Assembly: GCF_022761035.1 (NCBI RefSeq)
Contig: NZ_JAKWJP010000005.1
Coordinates: 186,001-250,000 of the forward strand
Source of the DNA: Microbacterium sp. SS28
GTDB lineage: Bacteria; Actinomycetota; Actinomycetes; Actinomycetales; Microbacteriaceae
DNA: 64,000 nt
Direction: 5' to 3'
Shown: positions 41,066 through 49,748 of the stretch, one piece after another
Layout of the letters: each line of letters starts with the position of its first letter
Position numbering within the stretch: the first letter of the stretch is position 1
The notes under the pieces: model-generated
What the model saw: the letters and a program-made list of their open reading frames with translations, nothing else
What the model was told of the DNA's origin: nothing
Database searches by the model: none
Program-made: the position numbers and the translations under genes

Positions 41066-42268
41066 TCACTCCAGCGTCAGAGCGGGCAGCTCGACCTTGC
41101 GGCCTTGGCGGCTCGACTGCAGACCGGCCTCGGCCAGCAGCACGCCGCGGGCACCCGCGAGGAGGTCGAACTCGTACTCGGTGCCGAGCACGTAGGACTC
41201 GAGGAACTCCTCCCACTGCTGCTTGAAGCCGTTCTGGAAGACGTCGTTGACGGGCACTTCGGCCCAGTCGGCGTCGTAGTCGTGGCTGTCGGCGAGGTCG
41301 GGGTTCCAGACGGGCTTGGGCGTCGCGTTGCGGTGCTGGATCTTGGCACCGAACAGGCCGACGACGGCCGAGCCGTGCGTGCCGTCGACGTGGAACTCGA
41401 CGAGCTCGTCGCGGTTGACGCGGACGGTCCAGGACGAGTTGATCTGCGCGACGATGCCGCCCTCGAGCTCGAAGATGCCGTACGCGGCGTCTTCGGCGGT
41501 CGCGGTGTAGGGCTCGTCGTTCTCGTCCCAGCGGGTCGGGATGTGGGTCGAGGCCTGCGCGTAGACCGTGTCGACCTTGCCGAAGAGGTTCTCGAGCACG
41601 TAGTTCCAGTGCGGGAACATGTCGACGATGATGCCGCCGCCGTCCTCGGCGCGGTAGTTCCACGAGGGACGCTGCGCGGGCTGCCAGTCTCCCTCGAACA
41701 CCCAGTAGCCGAACTCGCCGCGGACCGAGAGGATGCGTCCGAAGAAGCCCGAGTCGATGAGGCGCTTGAGCTTCTGCAGGCCCGGGAGGTAGAGCTTGTC
41801 GTGCACGACGCCGGTCTTGACGCCGGCGGCCTGCGCGAGCCGTGCGAGCTCGAGGGCCTCTTCGACCGTCTCGGCCGTGGGCTTCTCGGTGTAGATCGTC
41901 TTGCCCGCGGCGATCGCCTTGCGCAGCGCCGAGGCGCGCGCCTTCGTCACGAGGAAGTCGGCGTAGATCTCCCAGCGCGGGTCGGCGAGGGCGGCGTCGA
42001 GGTCGGTCGTGTAGTCCTCGATGCCGTGCTTCGCGGCGAGCTCGGCGAGCTTGGCCTCGCTGCGGCCGACGAGCAGCGGCTTGACGGTCACCTTCGAGCC
42101 GTCGGAGAGCTCGATGCCGCCCTGGTCGCGGATCGCGAGGATCGAGCGCACGAGGTGCTGGCGGTATCCCATGCGGCCCGAGACGCCGTTCATGATGATG
42201 CCGATCTCGCGCACCTGCGGGCGCGAGGGGGCCGCGGTCTCCGCCGGGGCGATGGTCGTGTCGGTCAC
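41066..42268 (-). CDS. Gfo/Idh/MocA-family oxidoreductase
   Basis: 400 residues from the GTG at 42268. The Rossmann part carries GIIMNGVSGRMGYRQH, an unusual long nucleotide loop, and the TEKPTAE motif (usual EKP). The C-terminal domain has GGGIIVDMFPHWNYVL. It is first of the four-gene DUF993 operon and would oxidise a sugar with NAD(P). The LacI-type palindrome lies about 60 bp upstream of the start. Confidence 0.92.
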   Translation of the reverse strand: MTDTTIAPAETAAPSRPQVREIGIIMNGVSGRMGYRQHLVRSILAIRDQGGIELSDGSKVTVKPLLVGRSEAKLAELAAKHGIEDYTTDLDAALADPRWEIYADFLVTKARASALRKAIAAGKTIYTEKPTAETVEEALELARLAQAAGVKTGVVHDKLYLPGLQKLKRLIDSGFFGRILSVRGEFGYWVFEGDWQPAQRPSWNYRAEDGGGIIVDMFPHWNYVLENLFGKVDTVYAQASTHIPTRWDENDEPYTATAEDAAYGIFELEGGIVAQINSSWTVRVNRDELVEFHVDGTHGSAVVGLFGAKIQHRNATPKPVWNPDLADSHDYDADWAEVPVNDVFQNGFKQQWEEFLESYVLGTEYEFDLLAGARGVLLAEAGLQSSRQGRKVELPALTLE

Positions 42269-42326
42269 GGGACCCTGCTTTCTGTGAGGCTTGCTGCGCT
42301 GATTCCGTCGCATCCGGGAGGAGGTT

Positions 42327-42344
42327 GGGTAAGCGCTTTCCAAC
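42327..42344. promoter_or_regulatory. LacI-type operator O1
   Basis: GGGTAAGCGCTTTCCAAC with central AAGCGCTT palindrome, upstream of the oxidoreductase-DUF993 operon. Confidence 0.65.
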
Positions 42345-42386
42345 AGTGTGCCACGCGGAGGGATGCCGCGCAACCGTTTTCCCGGA

Positions 42387-44450
42387 TCATGAGCTCAGCG
42401 CCGATTCGCGTGGCAGGGCATGCGGCTCGGCGTCGAGTCGCGAGAGTGCGAACAGCACACCCTGGGGCGCGAGGACGCGCACTCCGAGCGGAGCGCCGGT
42501 CTCGGCATCCGTCCCCTCGATCGCGATCTCGGCGGACTCGTCGCCGTGGTTGACGACCGTGACGAGGTCGCCGCGGCGCGCGGCCTCGACCCCGGCGGGC
42601 AGGTTCTCGACGACGGGACGGACTCCGGATGCCGCGAGGACGGCCGACACGACGGCGTCGAGCCCCTCGGTGTCGGGCATCGTCGCGACGTACCAGGCCT
42701 CGCCGAGTCCGTGCGGGTTGCGCGTCAGGGCGGGGCCGCCCGCCGCGAGACCGTCGCCGAAGGTCGCGACGACCTCGGCTGCCTCGGCGTGGACGGACTC
42801 GGCGACGAGCCGGCCGCCGAACGACCGGTCGCCGAAGCGCACCGAGACGACGGAGCCACCCGCTGCGTTCGCGATCTGTGCGCCCACGCCCGCGCCGACG
42901 CCCATGCCGCCCGTCGAGGCGCCCGGGAGCGCGCCGAAGTCCTCGAACCGGACGCCCAGGAGCGGCCCGAGCTGCGTCAGGAAGCCTCCGGCGCGGAACT
43001 GGTCGTGCTGGTCGACGATGTCGGTGAAGGGGCCCGCGAGCAGCGTGCCGCCGTCCTCGACGAAGCTGCGGAGCGCCTCGGCGCCCTCGTCGCGCAGGAG
43101 GTAGAGCGCGGGGGCGATCACGAGGTCGTAGCCCGCGTCGACGCGTTCAGGGGCGACGATGTCGACCTGGATCCCGCGGGCGTGGAGCGCGCCGTACCAC
43201 TCGAGCACGAGCGCGAGGTAGTCGACCTGGGTGGGGTGGTCGCGCTCCTCGACGGCCCACCAGTTCTCCCAGTCGAAGATGAGCGCCGTGCGGGCATCAC
43301 GACCGGGCGGCGGCAGCTCAGGCAGCGCGCCGAGGCGCGCCCCGAGGTCGGTGACGGCCCGCCACGTCTGCGTCTGCGTGCCCGCGTGCGGAAGCATCGC
43401 GGAGTGGAACTTCTCGCTCCCCGCGCGGGACTGCCGCCACTGGAAGAACATGATGCCGTCGGCGCCGCGTGCGATCGACTGCGCCGTCTCGGCGACGAGC
43501 ACTCCGGGCTTCTTGCCGGGGTTGGAGGGACGCCAGTTGACGGCATCCGTCGCCTGCTCCCACAGGAGCCACGGCACGCCGGGCTTGAGCGAGCGGACGA
43601 GATCGCGCTGGAAGGCGGCATCCCGCACGCGGTTCGGATTGGAGGGATCGGGGTAGCAGTCGTCGGCGATGACGTCCATGTGCGGCGCCCACCGGGAGTA
43701 GTCGGCCGGCTTGAAGGGACCCATGAAGTTCGTCGTGATGGGCTGGGTCGCGCCCGCCTCGATCAGGATCCCGCGCTCCATGAGGTAGCACTCGAGCAGC
43801 ATGTCGCTCGTGAACCGCCGGAAGTCGAGCATCGACGACGGGTTGTGGCTGTACGGCGCGAGGCGCGGCGGGAAGATCTCGTCGAAGTGGTCGTAGCGCT
43901 GCGACCAGAAGCTCGTCCCCCACGCTGCGTTGAGCGCGTCGATCGTGCCGTAGCCCTCGCGCAGCCACGCGCGGTACGCGTCGCGCGCGGCATCCGAGTA
44001 GTCCATCCAGAGGTGGCAGCCGAACTCGTTGCCGACATGCCACATGACGACGGCGGGATGCCGCGCATAGCGCTCGGCGAGACGTCGGACGAGCTCACCC
44101 GCGAGTCGCCGGTACGTCGGCGACGAGGGTGCGAAGTGCTGACGGCTGCCCGGCCAGTACGACGCGCCGCTCTCATCGGTGGGGAGCGTCTCGGGGTACT
44201 GCGCGCTGACCCACGGCGGCGGCGAGGCGGTCGCCGTCGCGAGGTTCACCTGGATGCCGCCCGCGTGCAGCTTGGCGATGACGGTGTCGAGCCAGTCGAA
44301 GTCCCACTCGCCCTCGGCGGGCTGCAGGCGCGACCACGCGAAGATGCCGAGGCTCACGATGTTGACGCCGGCCTCGCGCATGAGGCGGACGTCCTCGTCC
44401 CACACGTCTTCGGGCCACTGGTCGGGGTTGTAGTCGGCGCCGTACAGCAC
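42387..44450 (-). CDS. GH42 beta-galactosidase
   Basis: 687 residues with the three GH42 domains: catalytic barrel (1-390), trimerisation domain (about 400-610) and C-terminal beta domain. Opening YGADYNPDQWPEDVW is diagnostic. Acid/base E142 is in WHVGNEFG and nucleophile E298 in WEQATDAVNW. There is no signal peptide, so it cleaves imported beta-galactosides. The homologue YesZ works in rhamnogalacturonan use in Bacillus. It is last in the five-gene importer operon, 96 bp after the DUF624 gene. Confidence 0.95.
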   Translation of the reverse strand: MLYGADYNPDQWPEDVWDEDVRLMREAGVNIVSLGIFAWSRLQPAEGEWDFDWLDTVIAKLHAGGIQVNLATATASPPPWVSAQYPETLPTDESGASYWPGSRQHFAPSSPTYRRLAGELVRRLAERYARHPAVVMWHVGNEFGCHLWMDYSDAARDAYRAWLREGYGTIDALNAAWGTSFWSQRYDHFDEIFPPRLAPYSHNPSSMLDFRRFTSDMLLECYLMERGILIEAGATQPITTNFMGPFKPADYSRWAPHMDVIADDCYPDPSNPNRVRDAAFQRDLVRSLKPGVPWLLWEQATDAVNWRPSNPGKKPGVLVAETAQSIARGADGIMFFQWRQSRAGSEKFHSAMLPHAGTQTQTWRAVTDLGARLGALPELPPPGRDARTALIFDWENWWAVEERDHPTQVDYLALVLEWYGALHARGIQVDIVAPERVDAGYDLVIAPALYLLRDEGAEALRSFVEDGGTLLAGPFTDIVDQHDQFRAGGFLTQLGPLLGVRFEDFGALPGASTGGMGVGAGVGAQIANAAGGSVVSVRFGDRSFGGRLVAESVHAEAAEVVATFGDGLAAGGPALTRNPHGLGEAWYVATMPDTEGLDAVVSAVLAASGVRPVVENLPAGVEAARRGDLVTVVNHGDESAEIAIEGTDAETGAPLGVRVLAPQGVLFALSRLDAEPHALPRESALSS

Positions 44451-44546
44451 GCGGCAGCTCCTCGGGGTCGTCGGTCGGTCAGGGGTGGTGGTGCGGGACC
44501 GCAGAGCGTGGGGCCTCGCGGTGGCGAGGCATCCGGGTCGTGCGGG

Positions 44547-45200
44547 TCAGTGGGCGCCGCGGCGACGCCGCCCGGGGATCGCGACCGCGGCGAGCACGGC
44601 GCTGCCCAGCGCCGGGATGATGAGCGGCACGAGCATCCACGTGACGACGCCGACGAACACGGCGGTCGCGGCGAGGAAGAGCGCGCCGGTGAGGTCGGCG
44701 CCGACCGCGGCCGGGACGGCTCGGAAGGCCGCCCTCCAGCCGGTGTCAGGGCTCCACGCGGCGGCGGCGGTCAGGAGCGCGACGGCGCCCGCGACGAGTC
44801 CCGCCCATCCGACGACGCCGATGACGGCGCCGCCGGGGAGGAAGCCGGAGTTCGCGAGGTCGATGTCGAGCAGCAGCAGGAGCGTCAACGCGACACCCGC
44901 GACGCCGACGACGAGCCCGCCCGGCAGCGCCTTGCGGACGTCCTGCCAGAAGAGCGCGTACGGCGAGCCTTCCGCAGCGGCGTAGCGGCGCATATGACGG
45001 ATGCCTGCGGCGAGCGCCGCGGGGAGCGTCACGATCGCGAGGCCCGCGATCGTGACGAGCAGCCCCGTCATGAGCACCTCGCCGAAGAGGGCGAAGGCCC
45101 CCGTCGCCCCCGGGTTGCGCGAAGGCTCGCGCTCCCCGAGGGTCGGGCCGCTGCCCGAGGCGTCGGCCCGGCGCGCGGCGCGCAGTGCTCGGCGGTCCAC
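44547..45200 (-). CDS. DUF624 (YesL-like) membrane protein
   Basis: 217 residues from a GTG four bases after the upstream permease. About five hydrophobic helices; the TIAGLAIVTLPAALAAGIRHM segment early in the protein resembles the conserved first helix and LP-x-A pattern of DUF624/YesL. YesL proteins are regularly encoded with carbohydrate ABC importers, and their role is unknown. The basic RRRR tail is cytosolic. Confidence 0.78.
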   Translation of the reverse strand: MDRRALRAARRADASGSGPTLGEREPSRNPGATGAFALFGEVLMTGLLVTIAGLAIVTLPAALAAGIRHMRRYAAAEGSPYALFWQDVRKALPGGLVVGVAGVALTLLLLLDIDLANSGFLPGGAVIGVVGWAGLVAGAVALLTAAAAWSPDTGWRAAFRAVPAAVGADLTGALFLAATAVFVGVVTWMLVPLIIPALGSAVLAAVAIPGRRRRGAH

Positions 45201-45204
45201 GGCG

Positions 45205-46140
45205 CTAGCCCTTCAGACCCTGTGTCGCGACGCCGTCGACGAGGAAGCGCTGGAACACGAGGAAGAACAGCAGGATCGGGATGAGGGCGATGAACGACGC
45301 CGTCGCGGTCGCGCCGTAGTCGCTGGACTGCGTCTGGTCGTTGTACAGGCGCAGCGCGATCGGCAGCGGGTACAGGTCGGGGCTCGTGATGTAGAGGAGT
45401 GGTCCGAGGAAGTCGTTCCACGCCCAGATGAACGCGAAGATCGCGCACGTGATGAGCGCCGGCTTGATGAGCGGCAGGATGATCGACCAGAAGATCCGCA
45501 TGTGGCCGGCGCCGTCGATGCGGGCCGCCTCGTCCATGTCGCGGGGCATCTGGCGGATGAACTGCACGAGCAGGAAGACGAAGAAGGCCTCGGTCGCGAG
45601 GAACTTCGGCAGCAGCAGCGGCCAGTAGGTGTCGATCATCCCCAGGTTGTTGAAGATGATGTACTGCGGGATGATCACGACGTGGAACGGCAGCAGGAGC
45701 GTGCCGATCATCGCGGCGAACAGGACGCCGAGGCCCTTGAACTGCACTCGTGCGAACGCGTACGCGGCGAGGGCTGACGAGAGCACCGTGCCGATCACGC
45801 TGACGGCGGCGAGGATGAAGCTGTTCAGGAAGAACCGCCACATCGGGACGCCCGCGATGCCCTCCCACATCTTGGCGTAGTTGTCGAGCGTGGGCTGCTG
45901 GGGCAGGAGCCCCGGCTGGCCGAACTCGCCGTTGGGCTTGAAGGTCGCGAAGAAGAGCCATACGAGCGGGTAGAGCACGACCGCCGTGATGATCAGGAGC
46001 ACGGCGAACCAGATGATGGTCTGCCAGGTCTTGCGCTTGATCGTGCGACGGCCCGACGGCTCGTTCGTCGTGATCGCGACGGTGTCGAGCTGGTTCTCGA
46101 CCGTGGCGAGGGCGGGCTCGGAGAAGCTGGAGGTTGTCAT
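45205..46140 (-). CDS. carbohydrate ABC transporter permease (MalG-like, CUT1)
   Basis: 311 residues, six transmembrane helices after a 45-residue cytosolic start. The coupling-helix EAA motif reads EAARIDGAGHMRIFWSIILPLIKP. It pairs with the adjacent MalF-like permease (ATGA overlap). The ATPase is not encoded in the operon, so a shared MsiK-type ATPase is expected, as usual for CUT1 systems in actinobacteria. Confidence 0.94.
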   Translation of the reverse strand: MTTSSFSEPALATVENQLDTVAITTNEPSGRRTIKRKTWQTIIWFAVLLIITAVVLYPLVWLFFATFKPNGEFGQPGLLPQQPTLDNYAKMWEGIAGVPMWRFFLNSFILAAVSVIGTVLSSALAAYAFARVQFKGLGVLFAAMIGTLLLPFHVVIIPQYIIFNNLGMIDTYWPLLLPKFLATEAFFVFLLVQFIRQMPRDMDEAARIDGAGHMRIFWSIILPLIKPALITCAIFAFIWAWNDFLGPLLYITSPDLYPLPIALRLYNDQTQSSDYGATATASFIALIPILLFFLVFQRFLVDGVATQGLKG

Positions 46141-47132
46141 CGGTTGTCTCCCGAGTAGTGCACCCAGGAGCGCTGGGTGCGGAAGAGGATGAAGGCGATG
46201 ATCGCGACGACCACGAGCAGCACCCAGGCGATCGCGGCGGCGTAGCCCATGCGACCGTCGCTGAAGCCCGTCTTGTACAGGTACAGCGTGATGAAGTTGG
46301 TCATGCCGGCAGGGCCGCCGGTGCCGTTCGAGATGATGTAGGCCGAGCCGAAGATCTGGAACGCGCCGATCAGGCCGAGCAGCAGGTTGAAGAAGATGAC
46401 CGGCGAGAGCATCGGGATCGTCACGGCGCGGAACTTGTTCCACGGGCCGGCGCCGTCCATCTCGGCCGCCTCGTAGAGCTCCTTCGGGATCTGCTTGAGG
46501 CCCGCGAGGAAGATGACCATCGTCGCGCCGAACTGCCACACCGCGAGCAGGATCATCATCGGCATGATCATCGCGGGGTTGCCGACCCAGCCGCCGATGT
46601 CGATGCCGAGGAACTGCTGGAAGTTGTCGACCGGGCCGCCCGTGGAGAACATCGCCCTCCACACGATCGCGACCGAGACCGACGCCGCGATGAGCGAGGG
46701 AGCGTAGAACGCCGAGCGGAAGAAGCCGCTGCCCTTGTCGCGGTAGTTCAGCAGCATCGCGGCGCCCAGCGCCGCGGCGAGCATGATGGGGGTTCCGATC
46801 AGCACGTAGACGAGCGTGATCTGCGCGGACTGGATGAAGTTCGGGTCCTTGGTGAACAGCCGGATGTAGTTCTCGAACCCCACCCACTTGGGCGGGGAGA
46901 AGATGTTGTAGCTCGTGAACGACAGGTACAGCGAGTACACCATCGGCACGAGGGTGAGGCCGAAGAATCCGATCAGCCACGGGATGAGGAAGCCGTACCC
47001 CGTGAGGGTCTCGCGAACCGCCCGCTGCCGCTGGCCCGGTCGGTTCAGGAACTCGGTCTTCTCCTCGCGGAGGAGACGGCGCCTGGCGAGGGGCTTGTTG
47101 GTGACGATGGCTCTCGTCGGTGTCGTGCTCAC
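46137..47132 (-). CDS. carbohydrate ABC transporter permease (MalF-like, CUT1)
   Basis: 331 residues with an N-terminal cytosolic extension of about 45 residues, six transmembrane helices and the EAA loop YEAAEMDGAGPWNKFRAVTIPMLSP. It forms the heterodimeric channel with the next gene. It lies 73 bp after the binding-protein gene. Confidence 0.94.
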   Translation of the reverse strand: MSTTPTRAIVTNKPLARRRLLREEKTEFLNRPGQRQRAVRETLTGYGFLIPWLIGFFGLTLVPMVYSLYLSFTSYNIFSPPKWVGFENYIRLFTKDPNFIQSAQITLVYVLIGTPIMLAAALGAAMLLNYRDKGSGFFRSAFYAPSLIAASVSVAIVWRAMFSTGGPVDNFQQFLGIDIGGWVGNPAMIMPMMILLAVWQFGATMVIFLAGLKQIPKELYEAAEMDGAGPWNKFRAVTIPMLSPVIFFNLLLGLIGAFQIFGSAYIISNGTGGPAGMTNFITLYLYKTGFSDGRMGYAAAIAWVLLVVVAIIAFILFRTQRSWVHYSGDNR

Positions 47133-47205
47133 AAGTACTCCAGTGTGATGAGGGAGCAGGTGGGGTCCGGAGCCCGGGCGTGATCGCCCGGGCCCCGGAA
47201 GTGGG

Positions 47206-48510
47206 TCATCCGTTGAGGACGATGTCCATCTCGTTGAAGAACTGCGAGACCGCGTCGTCGACCGTGATGGTGCCGAAGTTCAGCTCGGTGCCGAGCTGGC
47301 GGAACTTCTCCTCGAGCGTGCCGTAGCCGACGATCGGGACCGGCGGGGCGTCGCCCAGACGGTCGGCGATCGACGCCTCGTAGTCCTTGACCTGCTGGCT
47401 CAGCGGGTCGAGCTCGGCGGCGGCGAGAGCCGTCTCGGAGGCCGGGAGGCCGCGGTTGGTGCCGAAGATCTCACCGGACTCGGGCGAGTTGACGAGGAAG
47501 TTCACGAGCGTCGCGGCCGCCTCGGGGTGCTCGGTCTTGGCCGAGATCGTGTGCAGCATCGAGGGCTTCAGGTAGAGGTCCTTCGCGCCTTCCTTGGTGA
47601 CGGGCGGTGCGATGAGACCGAGCTCGGTGTAGCCCTCGCCGAGGCCCGAGAGGTAGCCGGCGCCGAAGTTGTCCCACGTGAGCTCGCTCGCGGTCAGGGC
47701 CGAATCGAAGCCGCCCTTGGGGGCGACCTCCTCGACGCGCTGCTGCGGGATGCCGATGCCGTCGCGGATGTCCTGGCCGGACTCCCAGAACTCGGTGAGG
47801 CGCTCCTCGTCGAAGCCCGGCTCGCCGTCCTCGCTGAAGAGGTACGAGCCCTCCGAGCGCAGCTGGAGCTCGAAGTTCTGGATGCGGCCGCTGAAGTCGG
47901 AGCCGCCCCAGTACTCTCCGCCGCCGGCGTCGGTGATCTCGCCCATCCAGTCGGTGTAGTCCTCCCACGAGCCGCCTTCGAACTCGGCGACGCCGGCCTT
48001 CTCGAGCAGGACGGGGTTGGTGAAGAGGCCCCACGCGTTGGTCGACGTCGGGACGCCGTAGGTGGTGTCGTTGACGACGCCGATGTCGAGGATGTTCTGC
48101 GCGAGCGGCTCGGTGTCGATGATGTTGCCGAGGTACGGGTCGAGGTCGAGCAGCAGGTTGTTCTGCGCGTACTGGCGCAGGTAGGAGTAGTCGAACTGCA
48201 TGACGTCGGGGAGGCCGCCACCGGCCGCCTCGGTCTGACGCTTCTCCCAGAAGTCGGGGAAGGGGAGGAACGTCGAGTTGACCGTGATGTTGGGGTACTC
48301 CTCGTTGAAGGCCGCGATGGCCTCGTCGTAGAGCGCCGCGCGGACGTCGTTGCCCCAGAAGGCGAGGTTGAGCGTCACCTTCTCGTTCGGGTCGAACGTG
48401 GGGGCGGTGTCAGGAGCGTCTCCTTCTCCGCCGCCTGCGCATCCTGCGAGCACGAGGGCTGCGCCCGCCGCGAGTGCGACGCCGGCGATTGCCCGCTTCT
48501 TGCTGAACAT
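47206..48510 (-). CDS. extracellular sugar-binding lipoprotein (SBP family 1)
   Basis: 434 residues. Lipoprotein signal with lipobox VLAGC at about residue 24. The SBP_bac_1 pattern includes VTLNLAFWGND, YPNITVNSTFLPFPDFWEKRQTEAAGG, DVMQFDYSYLRQYA and the late PEAAATLVNFLVNSPE. It captures oligosaccharides outside the cell for the adjacent permeases. First gene of the importer operon, with two LacI-type operators about 95-135 bp upstream of the start. Confidence 0.95.
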   Translation of the reverse strand: MFSKKRAIAGVALAAGAALVLAGCAGGGEGDAPDTAPTFDPNEKVTLNLAFWGNDVRAALYDEAIAAFNEEYPNITVNSTFLPFPDFWEKRQTEAAGGGLPDVMQFDYSYLRQYAQNNLLLDLDPYLGNIIDTEPLAQNILDIGVVNDTTYGVPTSTNAWGLFTNPVLLEKAGVAEFEGGSWEDYTDWMGEITDAGGGEYWGGSDFSGRIQNFELQLRSEGSYLFSEDGEPGFDEERLTEFWESGQDIRDGIGIPQQRVEEVAPKGGFDSALTASELTWDNFGAGYLSGLGEGYTELGLIAPPVTKEGAKDLYLKPSMLHTISAKTEHPEAAATLVNFLVNSPESGEIFGTNRGLPASETALAAAELDPLSQQVKDYEASIADRLGDAPPVPIVGYGTLEEKFRQLGTELNFGTITVDDAVSQFFNEMDIVLNG

Positions 48511-48601
48511 CCTTGTCCTCTCTTGAACGTCCCTGTTCGTCGTGCCCGGGACCGTCCGTTGTCCGTGTGTGCGGTGAGTTGTGACGATTTCCCCTGGTGC
48601 C

Positions 48602-48616
48602 GGGAAAGCGCTTGCC
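48602..48616. promoter_or_regulatory. LacI-type operator O2
   Basis: GGGAAAGCGCTTGCC, upstream of the sugar-binding protein gene. Confidence 0.65.
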
Positions 48617-48632
48617 AGAAAGTTAGCACGCC

Positions 48633-48646
48633 GAAAAACGTTTCAC
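48633..48646. promoter_or_regulatory. LacI-type operator O3
   Basis: GAAAAACGTTTCAC, 31 bp upstream of O2 (start to start), three helical turns away, which would allow cooperative binding. Confidence 0.6.
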
Positions 48647-48794
48647 AAGGGTCTCTTCGGACGAATGACACGATTCAATGCTCGGGGTGAGGGCGCCGAG
48701 GCGCGACGGGACCGGGTGGCGCGCTGCGCAGCATCCCGAACTGCGACACCGCGCGTTGCGAGCCCCGATGCGGAGCCCGGCGCGGGCACGGCTC

Positions 48795-49748
48795 TCAGCG
48801 CGTGCAGACCAGCTCGCCCGCGACGACCGCGAGGCGTGCGACGTGGACGGCGCTCGGCCGTGACCCGGAATCGGACACTGCGGCCTCGGATCCGTCCCAC
48901 CACGGGTGCGTGAAGTAGTAGAGCCGCGCGCTGCCGGGACCGGCCGGATCGACGACGACGGCGCCGTGGCGTCCGATCTCGACTCCCTCGCCTTCGGTCT
49001 CGCCGAGGATCACGGCATCCGCTCCCCCTTGCCGCTCCCACACGACGGCGTCGCGCGAGCGGTGCACGGCCATGCCCCGCCATTCGTCCGTGATCATCCA
49101 CCACGAGCCGCCGAGCGCGAAGACGAACGGGCCCTCGTGCGAGCGGCCTCCGATCGCCGTGCCGTCGAGCCGCCACGAGACGAGATCGAGGGATGCGGCG
49201 ACCTTCGTGACCGAATCCGCGGCTTCATCCTTGTACCAGAGCCGCCACGAGCCGTCGGGGCAGCGTGCGACTGCCGCGTCGATGACGCGATCGCTCTCGA
49301 GGACGAGCGGGCCGATGCGCTCCCACGTCGCGAGATCGTCCGAGACGTACTCGACGATGTGCCGCGCATGCCCCGGCCACTGGTCGGGGATGCCCTCGAT
49401 CTCGGTGAGGTACATGCGCCAGCGCGCACCGTCGTGGATGACCTCGGGCGCCCAGTGCGTCTCGCCCACGACCGCGGGCGGCGGGCCTTCGCGCAGGCGC
49501 AGGCCTGCGGCATCCGGCTCCAGAGTGCCGACGTACGACCAGGTTTCACCATCGTCGGAGCGCGCGACGCCGATGCGGCTGCCGTGCACCCACGCGACAC
49601 CGGCGCCCGGGTCGGGGTGCGTCGCGCGGCGCTGCGTGTAGAACATCCACGATCCCTCGGCCGTGCGGACGACTGTCGGGTCGGTCGCGCCGTCGTAGAC
49701 CGGGTCGCGGTAGATCTCGCCGGGGGCGGCGCCCCTCGTGTCAGTCAT
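48795..49748 (-). CDS. GH43-like five-bladed beta-propeller glycosidase
   Basis: 317 residues, cytosolic. Blade motifs: an early Asp in YDGATDPTVVR (candidate base), HWAPEVIHDGARWRMYLTEI, RVIDAAVARCPDGSWRLWYKDE and HEGPFVFALGGSWWMITDEW with a Glu in the acid position. This matches the GH43/GH117-like fold. It probably trims side-chain sugars (arabinose or galactose). Its start overlaps the upstream oxidoreductase stop by 8 bp (ATGACTGA). The 284-bp gap after its stop holds O2/O3. Confidence 0.8.
   Translation of the reverse strand: MTDTRGAAPGEIYRDPVYDGATDPTVVRTAEGSWMFYTQRRATHPDPGAGVAWVHGSRIGVARSDDGETWSYVGTLEPDAAGLRLREGPPPAVVGETHWAPEVIHDGARWRMYLTEIEGIPDQWPGHARHIVEYVSDDLATWERIGPLVLESDRVIDAAVARCPDGSWRLWYKDEAADSVTKVAASLDLVSWRLDGTAIGGRSHEGPFVFALGGSWWMITDEWRGMAVHRSRDAVVWERQGGADAVILGETEGEGVEIGRHGAVVVDPAGPGSARLYYFTHPWWDGSEAAVSDSGSRPSAVHVARLAVVAGELVCTR

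Noticed and set aside
39840..41663. 607-residue version of the DUF993 protein
   Set aside because: The first 200 codons are Arg-rich shadow of the oxidoreductase gene; DUF993 homology begins at ATG 41060.
42420..45284. 954-codon open frame on the plus strand, and similar long antisense frames at 19514-20416, 21390-22871 and 59020-60780
   Set aside because: They mirror real minus-strand or other-frame genes with recognised families; long antisense frames are normal in DNA of this GC content, and their peptides are low-complexity Arg/Ala/Gly.
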